Of a stretch of 64,000 nucleotides of DNA, positions 44,636-56,630 are shown piece after piece; position 1 is the stretch's first letter; the number at the start of each line of letters is the position of its first letter. The notes beneath the pieces were generated by a model. That model was not told where the DNA came from and did not search any database. It saw nothing but the letters and a program-made list of their open reading frames with translations. The position numbers were made by a program, and so were the translations under genes. Source of the DNA: Mrakia gelida (lineage: Eukaryota; Basidiomycota; Tremellomycetes; Cystofilobasidiales; Mrakiaceae); the NCBI GenBank assembly GCA_024345305.1, contig BRON01000003.1:124001-188000 (forward strand). The letters are read 5' to 3'.

Positions 44636-45449
44636 CGTTGGTGAAGACAAGGGTTTGTTGAACGAGTGTGGGTGAGGTCGTCGAGGGTTGAGAGGAGAGG
44701 AGAGAGAGACGAGGACCGAAGGGAGGAGTCGAGTCGAGTGAGAGAAGAGGGAGGAGGATTGAGAGAGTAAGAGAGAGAGGGTAAGAGGGTGGAGGTTAGG
44801 AAGAAGAAAGAAGGGAGAGCCCCCAAGGCCTCTTTTCTAGGCTTAGGGGGTCGGAAGGAGAGCAGAGGGGGAAGGCCTGAAGGAAGGAAATCACCCTCGT
44901 TCCTGGCGATGGTCTCCCTCGCACGAGCCAAACTCCCTTTTCCCTCCTTCTCGTTTTGAAGAGATCAGCTTTTGGGAACGAAGGAGAAGGGTGCCAGCAT
45001 CATGAGCGTCAGTTGAAGCGAGTCAGCTACGAGATATTGAGGATAGTGAGCTTGTCGTGGTCGAGAGGGAAGAGCGAATCGCCCTGGGAGGTTGAGCTCG
45101 AAAACGGACCAAGCTCGATCAGCACTTTCCCGATTCGCTCAACGGCCATCTCGTAGAATTTTTGACCTCAAAAAGCTCGTAGACTTCGAGCGATATCGAC
45201 TCAGCCTCGTCTGGAAGGATTGCTCTGCGAAAAAAGCGAAGGACAAGGTGGGTTTTCAAGCTCTCTCGCTGTTCGGCTATCAACGAAGCTGACCTCGTTC
45301 CTCCTTCCTTCCCTCGTTTCTTCTCCCCCTTCCTCAGCTTTACATCTTCTTCGAACAACCATCTCAACATCACTACTATAATTTCGACCTCCCTCCAATC
45401 TTACCTCCCAAAATCTGGTCTCAAACCTCGGATCCGTCGCTCCCTCGCC
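44636..45449. promoter_or_regulatory. Divergent spacer between priA-like gene and PEX2
   Basis: This is 814 bp with outward starts. The priA-like side is a long purine-rich leader on the plus strand; the PEX2 side is CT-rich. No gene seen. Confidence 0.5.
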
Positions 45450-47381
45450 ATGTCCTCCTCCGACTCTCCCCATCAGCTCAGCGACCTCCCCTCCTCCTCC
45501 TCCCATCCCCCAGCACCTCCTTCCTCTCTAGACGTCCAACCCTCGACCTCGACCCTCTCACCATCCTCGTCGAGCTCTCCTCCCTCGATTGCTCGTACGA
45601 TGCGAGTCTCTCAGCTTGACTCTTCAGATCTGGACGAAGCGCTCGTGGGCATGCTCGGAACGAGAGTTAGCGACTCGCTCAACAACTTCGGAGTCAGTTT
45701 TTTTTTACTCCAACTCGTCTTCCTCAGACCCTATCCTGATCTCACGATTTCTACCGGAACCGCTAAAACTGACTTTCACTCTCCCTTTCTCTCTCTACAG
45801 CCCTCGTTCAAGATCCACTTCCAACCCGAGCTCTACCTCCTCCTCAACCTCCTCCTCTACCGCTATGGGATGTGGAACCGTCTAGCAACACCAGGAGCTC
45901 AACTCCAGAACCTCAAGTTCGCATCGACCAAGTGGGGAGCCTCTCAATCGAGGTCGAAACGTCAGTTCAGCTCGTCTCGATCTTCCTTCTCCCTCCGTCT
46001 CCTCGCTCCTCGACCTCGACCTCGTCTCGCTCTCTCGTTCGTGGCAGCTGACTCGCCTCTCTTTTCGCGTTCGTGTTGCAGTCCGGACCCTCCTCCTCCT
46101 CCACCTCCTCCTCACCCCCTCCATCTTCCCCAAATACCTCCTCACCCGCTTCAAGCAGTACGCTCTCTCGCGCTCGTGGCCGGATCTGCCCAGGAGGAGT
46201 TTCAGGAAACGCGTCTGGGACTGGATGTCCAAGTTGGAGGATCTGGGGAAACTCGGAGAGCTGGTGGGGATAGTTTGGTTCTTGGGCGATGGGAGGTGAG
46301 TTGGCGCGTCTTGCGGGCAGGGGGGAAGATGGAGGGAGGAGCACGAGACGAGACGAGACGTTCGAGCTGACCGAACCCCTCCTCGGTCTTCCTTCGTTAC
46401 AGCTACCCCTCCCTCCTCACTCGCTTGCTCGGACTCAAACTTGTACCGTCGCAAGCGGTTCTGTCGAGGATGGTGTCCTACGAGTTCATGAACCGCCAGC
46501 TCGTTTGGGGATCGTTCGCTGTACGTCCCCCTTGTGCTCTCGGTGTCGCTCGTCGTCCGACGCGTCTCTCCTTCTTCCCTCTCCCACCCGCTCACTCACA
46601 CAAACCCCTCCTCTCTCCCTCTCTTTTTTTCATCCTTATCGTGTTTCTGCAGCAATTCCTCCCCCACCTTCTCCCCTACACGCCCTACCTCCTCACCCCT
46701 CTCACCCGTCTCTCAACCTCCCTCTCCTCGACCCTCGCGTCCTCCACTTCCCTCCTCACCACCATCACCAACAACGACCCTCCACCGGACTACCACTCCC
46801 TTTCCAAGCCTCCTACCTCTACTGCCACCAACTCGGCCGGCGAGACGATCTTCGACGCCTCCTCCTCCCTCGACTCACCCCCAATCCTCCCTCTCGCCTC
46901 CTCCTCCAACCCCCTCCCCCTCCCTACAGGCCCTTACGCCTCCCTCCCCCTCTCAACCTGCCCCCTCTGCTTCTCTCGCTCCACCAACACCCCCTCCGCT
47001 TCTTCTGCACCCATCCCTCAACTCCCCTCCATCCCTGCTCTTCCTCCTTCGTCCAACCAACTCGCCGCCCAAATCCCCCCTCCCAACGAAGACGAAGACG
47101 ACCCGAACGCGATCCACGTGGGCGTCCGAGCGGACTGCTGGAACGGGTGTGAGTACTGCTACTTCTGTCTTGGGGAGGTGTTGGTGAGGGAGGAGGAGAA
47201 GGAGAGGATCAGAAGGGTGAGGGGAGGGGAGGGAGTGGGAGAAGGGAGGGGGTGGGGATGTTTGAGGTGTGGGGGGGAGGTTTGGGGGTTTGAGAGGGGA
47301 GGGGTTGGGGAGGAGAAAGAGAAGGAGGAGGTGGTGGTGCGGGGAGATGTGGAAGAGGAGGAGGAGGAGAAGGAGGAGTGA
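45450..47381 (+). CDS. PEX2: Peroxin-2 (RING-type peroxisomal ubiquitin ligase subunit)
   Basis: Pex2 works with Pex10 and Pex12 in the peroxisome membrane to ubiquitinate the import receptor Pex5. ATG at 45450. After a Ser/Pro-rich start comes the diagnostic RVSQLDSSDLDEALVGMLG, then FQPELYLLLNLLLYRYGMW and GAQLQNLKF. Membrane segments follow (RTLLLLHLLLTPSIFPKYLL, WFLGDGSYPSLLTRLLGL, FMNRQLVWGSFAQFLPHL). The C-terminal RING reads CPLC, a loop of about 55 residues, ADCWNGCEYCYFC and WGCLRCGG. Typical Pex2 has CGHxYCYxC; here the His position is Cys (NGCEYC), and the loop after the first CxxC is long. The tail is Glu/Gly-rich. About 6 exons with clean phases. Confidence 0.87.
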
Positions 47382-48107
47382 TATTCTTGATGGTGCTTTG
47401 GTTTGAGACGCGTCGCTCGGGTTTGGAAAGAGGATGTGTTCGTTCGCTGAGCGAGATTGCTGCTTGGCCGGGTACGGAAAAGCTCGAAGATATCAGCATC
47501 GAGGTGCTTGCAGCGAAACGGGCTCGACGAAGGAGGCCTTCTCGAGGAACGAGGTCGAAGCCGAACGCTCCAACCTCTCGTTGCGTCCTCGTCGTCTTCG
47601 TTCGTCTCGCTTCTCTTTCCCAACGATAACCCAGATAACCAAGAAAAAGGGAGCTACGGAGCTCATGAAAGAAGAACATCAAAAACTAGCTAGAGTAAAA
47701 ACGAGGGAGTGGAGAGAGAGACGGATGGCGACGTCGAGAGAGAACGAGAGGAACATCACCGAAGAGCCTCGAAGCCTAGGTAGCGAGCCACGAAAGAAAG
47801 AAGATCCTCAAGCTGGAAACCCAAAGGAAGGAAAAGGGGGGCATGGACGGACGTGTGTGAAAGAGAGTGGGTGCGGAACTAAGTGAGAGGGGATGGGATG
47901 GATGACAAGGGAAACGAAAACGAGAACGAGGACGACGCCGAAAGAACCCAAAACAGAGAAGCTAAGCTAGAGTAAACTAAAACTAAACTACGAGAAGGGA
48001 GGGAAGGGAGAGGTAGGTCGGTAGGGACAGGCAAGCGAAACAGGACAACGAGAGAATAGAAACGAGAAACGGAAAGAGGGAGCGGGAGGGAGGACGAGGA
48101 CGAGGAT
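47382..48107. other. Spacer between convergent PEX2 and membrane protein gene
   Basis: No gene seen; A/G-rich 3' sequence of the minus-strand gene occupies most of it. Confidence 0.5.
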
Positions 48108-51100
48108 CTACTGGAGGTTGACCTTGGATCCGTTGCTCTTTCCCTTGGTCGAGTTGTCGTCGAAGTCGAAGCCTTCGTCGCTGTCCGAGTGGTTGAGGGA
48201 AGGGACGAGTCCGTTGAGTCGGTCGCTGCCTCCAGAGTTGGTTCGCGGGTTGACGAAGGGAGATCGACCGTCGGTGTAGGCAGGAGCGAGGTTGTTTCGT
48301 CGGTTGGTGTCCTCGAGGAGTTCGTGTTCGGCTCCGTTGGCAGCAGCGACGGCTTGTCCTCGGGAAGGAGGGAACTCGGCGGTAGCGATCTCGGTGTTGA
48401 CGTGGACCTGGAGGAGGAGGGAAACGCGAAGAGGTTCGTCAGTCTTCGAGATGAGGTCAAGCGATGAAAGAAGAGAGGAGACTCACTTGGATCGAGTTCA
48501 TTCCAACGTCCTTCTCTCCATCTTGGTCGCCGTTTCCAGTCGAGAGTCCGAGAGCTCGCTTGACGCCAGAGAAGAATCCTCCGCCCTCCGAGGTTCCGAA
48601 GTTGACTCGTCCCTTGGCTCGCCTCTTTTCTCGATCCTCCATGGAGAAGGGCTTCTGGCTGAAGGCAGCTTCTCGAGCGAGGATGGCTCCGCCTCCTCCA
48701 GATCGAGTAGTAGCAGGAACGGGCTCTCGAGGGATGGCGCTGGAAGAGAAAGGAGAGAGAACGAAGGTCAGGTCGTGTTTCGCGAATCGACCGACGAGGA
48801 AGAAGAGAAACGAGAACTCACTATCCTCCTCCGTCCTCGGGATCAATCTCGACGGAGATCTCCTCCCTAGGCTCGGGGAACTGGGTGTAGTCGCTTCGAG
48901 GCATCTGAGTAAGAGGAAAGAAGGAAGCGAAGGTCAGATCGGCTTTCGATTCGACGCGTCGAAGTCGAGACGAAAGCGGGTCGAAGACTCACCAATCCGA
49001 CTTTGGCGTTCCTGGGAGTGACGTTGACGGTCTTCTGGTGGGATCGAGCTCCGACGGCAGTGACCTGGGAAGCCTTCTGGTTGTTGTTCTGTCCAGACTG
49101 GATGTTGTCTCGATCAGGAGATCGGCTCGGGCTCCAAGTGACGCTGTAAGGGAGAACGAGAAGAGGTCAGCTCGTTTGGGCTCGAAAATGGAATGGAGTC
49201 GAGAGGACTTACTAGAAGAGCACACAAGCGTTGATGGTGACCTGAAACGAGACGAAAGAAGGGGGGGGGGACAAGGTCAGCGAAAGAGTCGAGAAGAGTG
49301 AGATCAACTTCGAGTCGACTCACGTCGGCTCCGCAAGATCCGAGGCAGACGAAACCAAGCTGTCGACCGTGCATCAAGGTGAGGACGAGGATATTGATGC
49401 TGTTATAGCGAAGAAAGATAGCGGTCAGCGCTAGATCGAACGAGACGAGAAGGGAGACGGGGAGGGACGAACGTCGAAGTCGTGAGAGCCATGAGAGCGG
49501 AACTGAGGGGTGAAGATACCAGTAGAGTCAGTTTGGCTTGAGAGGAAAGTCTACAACAAGCAGTCACCGCGATTTACAGCATCTGAAGAAGGAGAGAAGA
49601 GAGATGGACGCGTCAGGTCGTGAATCGGAGGATTCTTCGAATCGAGGGAAGATAACGACTCACAGTCCTGGTAGCGACGGCTCGGATCTTGGGATTGACG
49701 ACTGGGGTATCGATTAGAGAGATCAAAGTCAGTGCTCGAATTCGAGAAGCTTCACATGGGAGGTATCAACGAACACTTGGACGTGAGGATGGGCCAGACG
49801 AAGAGACTCGTGAGCTACGAGGGAACGAGGAGGACGTCAGTTTCGGTCTTATTTGGTACAGAGCAAGCGGGAGGTATACTCACGTAGACGTTTAGGAAGA
49901 GGTCGTAGACGAGAAGCGAGAGTGACCTGCGAAAAGAACGAAACGCGCCTTGTTCGTCAGCTCCGAGACGCGTCCTTCAAAATCAAACCAAACCATCGAG
50001 ATCGAGTGCGAGATACTCACGCGAACTTCGCCAATCCGATGTAGCAGGCTCCGTTGCTAGCGATCTCGGAGATTCGACCTGGGGAAAGGAAACGCGCGGT
50101 CAGGCTCGAGGGTTGAACGAGACGAGGACTGGAGACGGGAAACTCGCTCACCAGCGATCATGAGGACCAAGACCGCGACGTAGGGAGTCATAGCGACGAG
50201 ACAGGCGATGTAGAGCTTGGACTTGAGTCGAGGAAGGGAGGTGTTTCCGATGATGTGGACCTGTGAAGAGAGAAGGAGCAGGAGATCAGCTCCCGTCGTT
50301 CGATGCGCGAAGAGCGGGACGAGGGATCAGACGCGACGGACCTTCTCAATGAGGAAGAGGTAGACTGGATCGAGAGCGATCAAGGGGGTCAGAGATGCTT
50401 TGAGAAGTGAGAAGAGGTAAGGAGGGACTGACTGAAGATCTTGGAGAGGGCGTAGAAGACTGAAGGAAGAGGAAAGCGGGACCAAGATCGTCAGCTCGAC
50501 TCGCTCTCTTCCGTCCGTTCGTTCTCGACCTCTTCGCTCGGAGTCTTGGAAAGACTCACCAATGCAACTGAAGATCCCCAAGGAACAGGAGACAGTCGAT
50601 TGAGACATCCCAATACCAAGAACGAGGATACCTGAGGGAGAAGGAAGAGGGAGACGGGAGGCGGGGAAACGAGTGAGCTCCAACGACGAGACTTCGCGAG
50701 TCGCGAGGAGAGAGGGAGACGAGCTCCAACGAGACTGACCAGCCGCGTACAAGAAGGACCACGAGGAGAGAAAGACTCCGAGACAGACAAGTCGAGGCCA
50801 AGAGTAGCTCCTCCACGAGACGACGGAGAAGGGGTTGAGCGAGAGGGACCTTCGCGAGGTGATGAACGAGAGGATCGAGACTCCTGTGAAGCGCGAGGAA
50901 GAAGAGGATACGAGTCAGTTCGAGTCGGAAGCATTCGAGGGTTGATATGAGGGGAAGAAGAAGAGGTTTCGAGAGAAGGAAGGAAGAAAACGAACCCGAG
51001 AGGACTCAGGCACGAAACCCAAGCGAGAAAGAGAGGGGTCAGTGAGAGGGTCGTTTCGTTCGAAGGTGGCGAGGGAAGGTTTTCCTGCTGTACTGACAGA

Positions 51101-51510
51101 TGACGGCCGAGAATGCTTGCATCCCAGGTCGAGGGAAGACTTGAGGAAGGGAGGAGATGAGAGAGAAGGAAGGAAGCAAAGGTCAGACGACTCCAGTTGA
51201 ATCCGAACGAACTGGACCAGACGAGTGGAGAGCGAGGAGAGATGAGAGAAGACGAGAGAGAAGGACGTACCGACCGTGGGCTGCAGGAGAGAAGAGAGGG
51301 AGGAAGGGAGGGAAGAGAGGGAAGAAGAGAGGCAGGTCAGCTCGAGAGAAGGAGGGGAGCTCGAGGAAGGAAGGGAGGGAGGGAAGGATCGAGCGACCAA
51401 GGACGAAAGCGACGAGAGGGAGGGAAGGGTGGAGCGAGGAAGATATCAAGACTCACAGGAAGGTCTGGGTACTCAGTGAAGGCGGTATAGTTGGCCCTGT
51501 GGTCCGTCAT
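48108..51510 (-). CDS. Seven-helix-type membrane protein, unknown function
   Basis: ATG at 51510 (MTDHRANYTAFTEYPDLP). About 15 short exons, many of which encode one helix each: SWPRLVCLGVFLSSWSFLYAAGQ, GILVLGIGMSQSTVSCSLGIF, KLYIACLVAMTPYVAVLVLMI (after IIGNTSLPRLKS), then ACYIGLAKFASL with LLVYDLFLNVYVS. Two late helices are FSSALMALTTSTINILVLTL and LGFVCLGSCGADVTINACVLF. A long cytosolic tail follows, with Ser/Gly/Arg stretches and an acidic end (DSDEGFDFDDNSTKGKSNG), stop TAG at 48108. The arrangement of about seven helices with an extracellular N-terminus and cytosolic tail resembles orphan fungal receptors-like membrane proteins. I do not claim a receptor role. No catalytic motif seen. 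Confidence 0.7.
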
Positions 51511-52214
51511 AGTGGTCTGAGGTTGAATCAAAGAGAAGGGGGGGAAGGGGGGGGGGGGAGAGGGTGATGGTTTGGAGGGAGGAGATCTCAGGATCTCAGG
51601 GCAGCAAGTTCCGAGTCAACTCCTTCGGCTCCTTCTATAGGGGCAGTCCGTTTTCAGTGCTTCAAAGTTGTAAACCAAACAGAGTCAGCTCAAGCAAAAA
51701 AAAAATGGAAGCAAAAGAGGGGAGGGAAGGAAGCACCTCTAGGCAGGTTTTCTCGTGCTTCGAAGACAGTAAGAGGTCCAGCCTCCTCGTTGTTTGGTTT
51801 GATTTTGGTGCCTGATCGCTGTCCCTTAGAGCTCCCGAGGGGAAGGGGAGGTCTTCAGATGCTAAGGTTTCAGGAGAAGTATGAGGGAAGGAGGAGAAGA
51901 GAGCGAGGTCAGTTTCTTTGGGCGAGGAGGAAGGAAGAGGCAACGCGAGGTTACTCACGTCGTTCGTTCGCCGTTCGCTATCGTTTCGGTCTCGAGCAGC
52001 GCTGCCGCGATAAGACTGCTGAGATGGGACGACACGAAGAGAGAGCACAGGGGGCCTGTTCTAAGTGTCAGCGAAGGACAGAGCTCAGCAGCCTTTCCCA
52101 AAAGAGAATCAGTCGCGTCGTTCATCGGGCGGCAGGTCAGCGTCGAAGAACAGCCAGCGAGGCCCTCGAGGAGACTCTTTTCTCGTTTCGAAGAGTATAT
52201 GTTGAAGTTCCATC
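51511..52214. other. Spacer upstream of the membrane protein gene
   Basis: A G10-12 run lies near 51550. A minus-strand frame at 51955-52218 (start MRWNF) could be spliced but shows no family resemblance and was not called. Nothing else seen. Confidence 0.4.
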
Positions 52215-53405
52215 TCATCCAGTAAAGATGTGCGTCGAGCTCGAGACGAGGGCAGAAGGGAGGCGAAGCGCGACGACAGCTCTCGAACCTTGCGACGCGG
52301 CTCGATGAGCCTTCCTCCTCGACAAAGACGCTAGGCTCGAAGCTCGAGGGTCTGATAAAGGGGAGATAAATGAAGGGGTTGTCAGAGAGCTGGAGAAAGA
52401 AGAAAGAGTGGGCGGAGAACGAGAGGGAAAGACGGAAAATGACCTGACCGCGTCGCCTCCTTCAGAGAAGAGGAAATGCTGGCGCCTTGGAGCGATGTCG
52501 GTAGGAAAAAATGAGCACGAGGTTCCGACTTGTCCTCGGCGATGCTGAAGTCTGCGTCTTGGGACGGCGAGTAAGGGAGGAGAGGGAAGGACCGCGTCGA
52601 TCCAAAGTCGAGCACGACGTCGCGCTCCTCCTCCCTCCTCCTCGCCTGGTTCGGCCGGGAATCCTCGACGATAGGCGCACTCGGAGCTCCCAAAGGGCTT
52701 GTTCGTCCAAGAGCTCAGACGGAAGTCAGAGAGAGGGAGGGAACTGGACGAGGTTGGCTCGAAGCCACTCGTGAAGTCGCTCACGCAGAGGACGGGGACG
52801 GAAGGAGGGAGGAAGAAGGAGACGTTGATCTCCAGAGGTCCCCAGTCACGACCAAGTTCAACGAAAGCTCGTACGTCATCCTCTGGGAGAACAGACCCAG
52901 AGAAGACTATGATCAGACATATGAGAGCAAGGGCGAAGACAAGAAGGAAGACAAGGAAGGAAACGAGAGCTCACCGCTGTTGAGCTCGCGATCCTCCCCT
53001 TCCTTCGTACGGAACCGGATATCGAAGATCTGATCCGGCCCAGTCCGAGCCTTACGACGTATCATCTCGATCATGCTCTGATGCGTCCATGTGTCTACAT
53101 GCAGAGGAGGGATGAGGACAGTCAGTGAGGAAGGAGCTCTCGATTCCTCCCCTGCAGCTCCGGCATCTTCTTACTTTCCCTCTCATCCTCCCTCTCTCCC
53201 AAGACCCTGAATATCAAGACCAGCACCGTCTCTACTCACCATCGAATATTCTCTGGAAGGCTAGATCACAAGCCTCTGATCCAGTCCCTCTGAAGACGAC
53301 GAGCGGTCGAGTGAGATCCATCCAAGGAGGCTGAGGCGGCTGCTTCTGATGCTGGGACGACGGAGACGAGTCTTCCTGCTCAGAACCAGACGAGGCTGGC
53401 GTCAT
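52215..53405 (-). pseudogene. Family C protein C4, frameshifted at the C-terminus
   Basis: Exon 1 (from ATG 53405) ends CDLAFQRIFD; exon 2 reads TWTHQSMIEMIRRKARTGPD and FRTKEGEDRELNS; exon 3 reads DDVRAFVELGRDWG and NVSFFLPPSVPVL. Each aligns with C2 and the intron phases agree. Directly after PVL, C4 has two more bases than C2 (TCTGCGTGAGCG against TCCAGCAGCG). The helix read in C2 as RLHEWLRANL is still present but in another frame. Read straight on, the frame runs on as unrelated sequence to a stop at 52215. So C4 is either a recent pseudogene or a gene with a new C-terminus. It is divergent from F-box 3, exactly as C2 is from F-box 2, and is closer to C2 than to C1 or C3. Confidence 0.68.
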
Positions 53406-53593
53406 CGAGGCAGGGAAAGAGTGAGAGGGAGAAGTGCGAGAAGTTTGTTTGGGGCGCTGAGGAGGAAGGGGAGGAGCTCGAACGCAAAAAGAGGTCGAGC
53501 TCGCTCTCTCGCTCTCTCCTCTCCTGGCCTCTCCTCTCCTTGACTCCCAACGATTAGCTTCTTCTAGACCTTTCTTCCTCGGAAGCTCCGCCG
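53406..53593. promoter_or_regulatory. Bidirectional spacer, C4 / F-box 3
   Basis: This 188-bp spacer has outward starts. On the F-box strand it carries CAAAAAGAGGTCGAGCTC, CTTGACTCCCAACGAT and CCTTTCTTCCTCGGAA in the same order and spacing trend as the F-box 2/C2 spacer. Confidence 0.6.
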
Positions 53594-54885
53594 ATGCCTC
53601 TCCCCAAGCTCTCCAAACTCTTCGGATCGCTCCTCCATCTCCCCAAGTCGTCCAAGGCTCAGCAGAAGACGTCGACTCATCGAACCAAGGATCCCTCCTC
53701 CTCCTCCTCGAACGCTCCTCCCTCCTCTCCTTCCCTCGTCCCCAACTCTTCCAGCATCACGTCCTCCTCGAAGCCCATCTCCTACCACGTCCCCGTCGAG
53801 GTCATCGAGGGAATCCTTCTCTTCGTCTTCCTCCCCTCCCCCAATCCAACCGAGTCCAACACCTTCCCCTCTCCTCCTCCTCACCCCCTCCAACTCCTCC
53901 TCGCCTCCAAAGGACTCTACCACCTCGTCCTTCCTCACTTCTTCAAATCCATCAGAGTCCTCAAACCTCAAGACTGGGTCACTCTTTTCAACCAGGAGGA
54001 CGGGATCCTCGGAGCTCGTGAGCTCGGGATGGGACGAGCGTCGTTCGACGACCGACGAAGCTGGGTCAAGGAGTTCTTCATTCGAGGGCAGGAGAACTGT
54101 CTCGTCTGGGTTCCTTGGGACCTCAAAGGAGCAAAGAAGAGACGTCTCGGACGTGAAGCCTTCGAAGACATGGATCCCTCCTTCCTCCAGCTTCAAACCC
54201 TAGGTCCTCCTCTCCCGAACCTCCTCTCCATCTTCGTCCTCCCTTACTTCGAGCCCACCCCGTCCCCCGAGGTCCTCGAGATCTTCAGGTTCCTTCGAAT
54301 GGACAGGATTCTTGGAATGCGCGTTCTGGTGGGAGGAGAGTATCGAGACGACCTCATCGACTCGGTCACCATGAGCGGGCACTCCCTCCAAAGCGACCTC
54401 CTTCGCAGCCTCGAACTCGATCGTTCTTCCTTCTTCCTCTACCGTCCCCTCGCTCTTCGGCCTCAGAACATCTGCTGGCTTCCGGGCATCCTGGATGAAC
54501 CAACGACGTGGGTGGTTGACTGCGAAGGGATGGACGCGACGTCGTTGGGAGAAGCGTTGGAGAGCGCGGTTCGTTGGCTTTCCGACCCTTGGGATCCGTC
54601 GCCGTTCATCGTTCCCTGGAACGAGTCGTTGGTCGTTTGGACTGGAGTGAAGGGAGTGGAGATGAGAGCCTGTGCGAGACGTTGGGCGGAGCTGGGGAAT
54701 GTGGACGAGGAGGACAAGCTGGGGTGGAAGCTCGTGATGAAGGATGGGACGACGCGACCTTTCTTCGACGAGGAGTTGGAGGAGGATCGAGAGCTCTGGT
54801 GAGTTCGTTCGGGCTTGAGAGCGAGATCCTGAAAATGTCTCGAGACTCGATCGACTGACTTCCTTGCTTCTTCTCCTCCTGTAGA
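53594..54885 (+). CDS. F-box-like protein, copy 3 (intact)
   Basis: The protein is 401-402 residues. MPLPKLSKLFGSLLHLPKSS start; Ser/Pro linker; F-box-like VPVEVIEGILLFVF with LLLASKGLYHLVLPHFF; then PQDWVTLFNQEDGILG, where copy 2 has its stop; GMGRASFDDRRSW; LQTLGPPLPNLLS; and WVVDCEGMDATSLG. The C-terminus is VVWTGVKGVEMRACARRWAEL, then RPFFDEELEEDREL. An intron (54799-54884) starts within the last codons: spliced, TG plus A at 54885 makes TGA; retained, TGG TGA adds Trp. Best-preserved reference for the family. A role as a substrate adaptor of SCF is inferred from the F-box-like motif only. Confidence 0.8.
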
Positions 54886-55346
54886 TTGCGTAGTCTACTA
54901 TCGCGTCGAAGAAGATGAGATGCCCCTGATGGCTTGATCTTTCGCGTTGTCCACCGGAAGTAGAGAGAAACTGGAGTCGTTTGGTCTCGATAGACAGCTA
55001 CTGATACCAGAAGACGAGCAGTTACTCGGTGCAGTAGTCCGAAAGCAGAGCGTCGAAGGTCGCACGGGTTGACGAGAAGGCACGCCAGGCTCGAGAGACG
55101 AGTCAAGAATCCTTCCCGAACGCTGTAGCTGCACTATTTCGAAGGTCAATCATCAGCTCTGGAAGCTATCCGGTGATCATTGAGCTTCGCGACGACGGAC
55201 TGCAGCTTTTCCGAGCTCGAATCTCGGTTAGCAACGCTCCGTCGTCGAGGAAGGTTTAGTCCAAGCTCACCTTCCTTCCTTCGCCTCCCTCCGTCAGCGC
55301 CCAACCCTCTCCCCCTCCCCCTTCTCCCTTTCTGCTCGACTTTCGG
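54886..55346. other. Spacer between F-box 3 and C3
   Basis: No gene seen. It includes the 3' exon of F-box 3 and the CT-rich leader of C3. Confidence 0.45.
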
Positions 55347-56630
55347 ATGGCTTCCGCTCTTCCTCCCTCCTCGGCGGCGTCGTCTTCGGGAACCAAGCGG
55401 AAGAGAGCATCGTCGGACGAGGACGAGGAGGAGGAGAAGGAGGAGCAGACCTCAGCTTCGATTCTCAGCTTCGAAGGAGACGCTGGTGGAGGGCATATCC
55501 AAGCTTTCGAGAGGCTCTTCGATCGTGAGTCACTATGATCATTCAGAGCACTTGCTGCGAACGCTATGGGGGAAACGTCGGGTAGTTAGGGACGAAGGCG
55601 AAGGATGGGATGGAGCTCGAGGAAGTTGGTGAGGTCGGTCGTTTGCTTGAGCCTCTTCATCGTTGAACGACGGAAGCTTCAGCGATTGAGGTGACACTGC
55701 GATGTGTGCTGGTATACTCCTGGATAGCAACAGCTCGCTTGGCCATGCGGAGGAGGATGGGGAAGCGAAGCAAGCTCGCTACTTTGAGCTTGAGCTCAAG
55801 ACCTCGACTGACGTCTGTTTCCCTCCCTCGTCTTTCATAGCCACCTTCAATCTCGCAAGCCTACGAGCTCTCGTAAGAGCGAAGCTGCGTCTCGGTTGTT
55901 ACGCCCCCGTCTCGCTCTATACTACTGGTGGCCGACGGGATGGAAAGCTCAAACTCGAGCTCAAAGACGGTACGTTTCCCTTTCATTCCTCTTCCCTTTC
56001 TCGTTCGTCTTTAATAACTTGCGGATGCTGAACCTTCTCTGTCCCTCTTCTCCTCTTTTGCTTGTAGACGAGGACTTTGCTGTCTTTCGCTTGAGAGTCC
56101 TCCAATCGCCCGGGGGCCACCCCCTCCGGTTCAACCTCAACGCGTCGAGCTCGGCGTCCTCGACTTCCTCCTCCAGTACCACCAGGTCTGCCTCTCCTTT
56201 CTCGCCCTCCCCTTCACCCTCTCCAAGATCCTCACCGGGTCCCTCGCCCATCAAGAAAGCCGATCGTCGGAAACGGCGAGCTCTGGAGAAGGAAGCGCTC
56301 CGACAAACGTCTGTTCCCTCGAAGGTCGACGAGGACGGACCTCCCCTTCTCAAACCCAAACCAGCATCGATAGTCATCATCCCTCCCTCACCTCATCTCT
56401 CGGTACCTCGTCCTCCACCCTCTCCCTACGCGCCAAAGGTCCCCTCTCCCCTCGCGCACGCCGTCGAGTTCTCGCTCCCTCTTCCAACCGAGCAGGAGGT
56501 CTCTGATTCTCAGGCGTTTAGAGCGAAGAAGTTGGAAAGGAGGGCACGGAAGCGGGAGAAGAAGAGGCTGAAGGTAGGGGAGGGTGAGGAGGATCAGGAC
56601 TCTGATGGTCGACTTGGAGCGGGAGAGTGA
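55347..56630 (+). CDS. Family C protein C3 (basic tail form)
   Basis: Three exons (55347-55524, 55841-55969, 56068-56630) join in phase to 289 residues. The family C domain is at residues 30-140: ILSFEGDAGGGHIQAFERLFD, then FNLASLRALVRAKLRLG with LYTTGG and KLKLELKD, then DEDFAVFRLRVLQ. Unlike C2 it continues into a Ser/Pro-rich tail with basic clusters (KKADRRKRRALEKEALR, then KLERRARKREKKRLK), probably nuclear localisation signals. No SWIRM or F-box part. Intron 1 is long (about 316 nt), as in C1 (about 316 nt). Possible further spliced exons lie after the stop (MVDLERESEGREVF..., 56606 on) but need a different frame. Confidence 0.68.

Noticed and set aside
51955..52218. Minus-strand frame starting MRWNF as a gene
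   Set aside because: Short, with no resemblance, overlapping the read-through of C4 and lacking supported splice partners.
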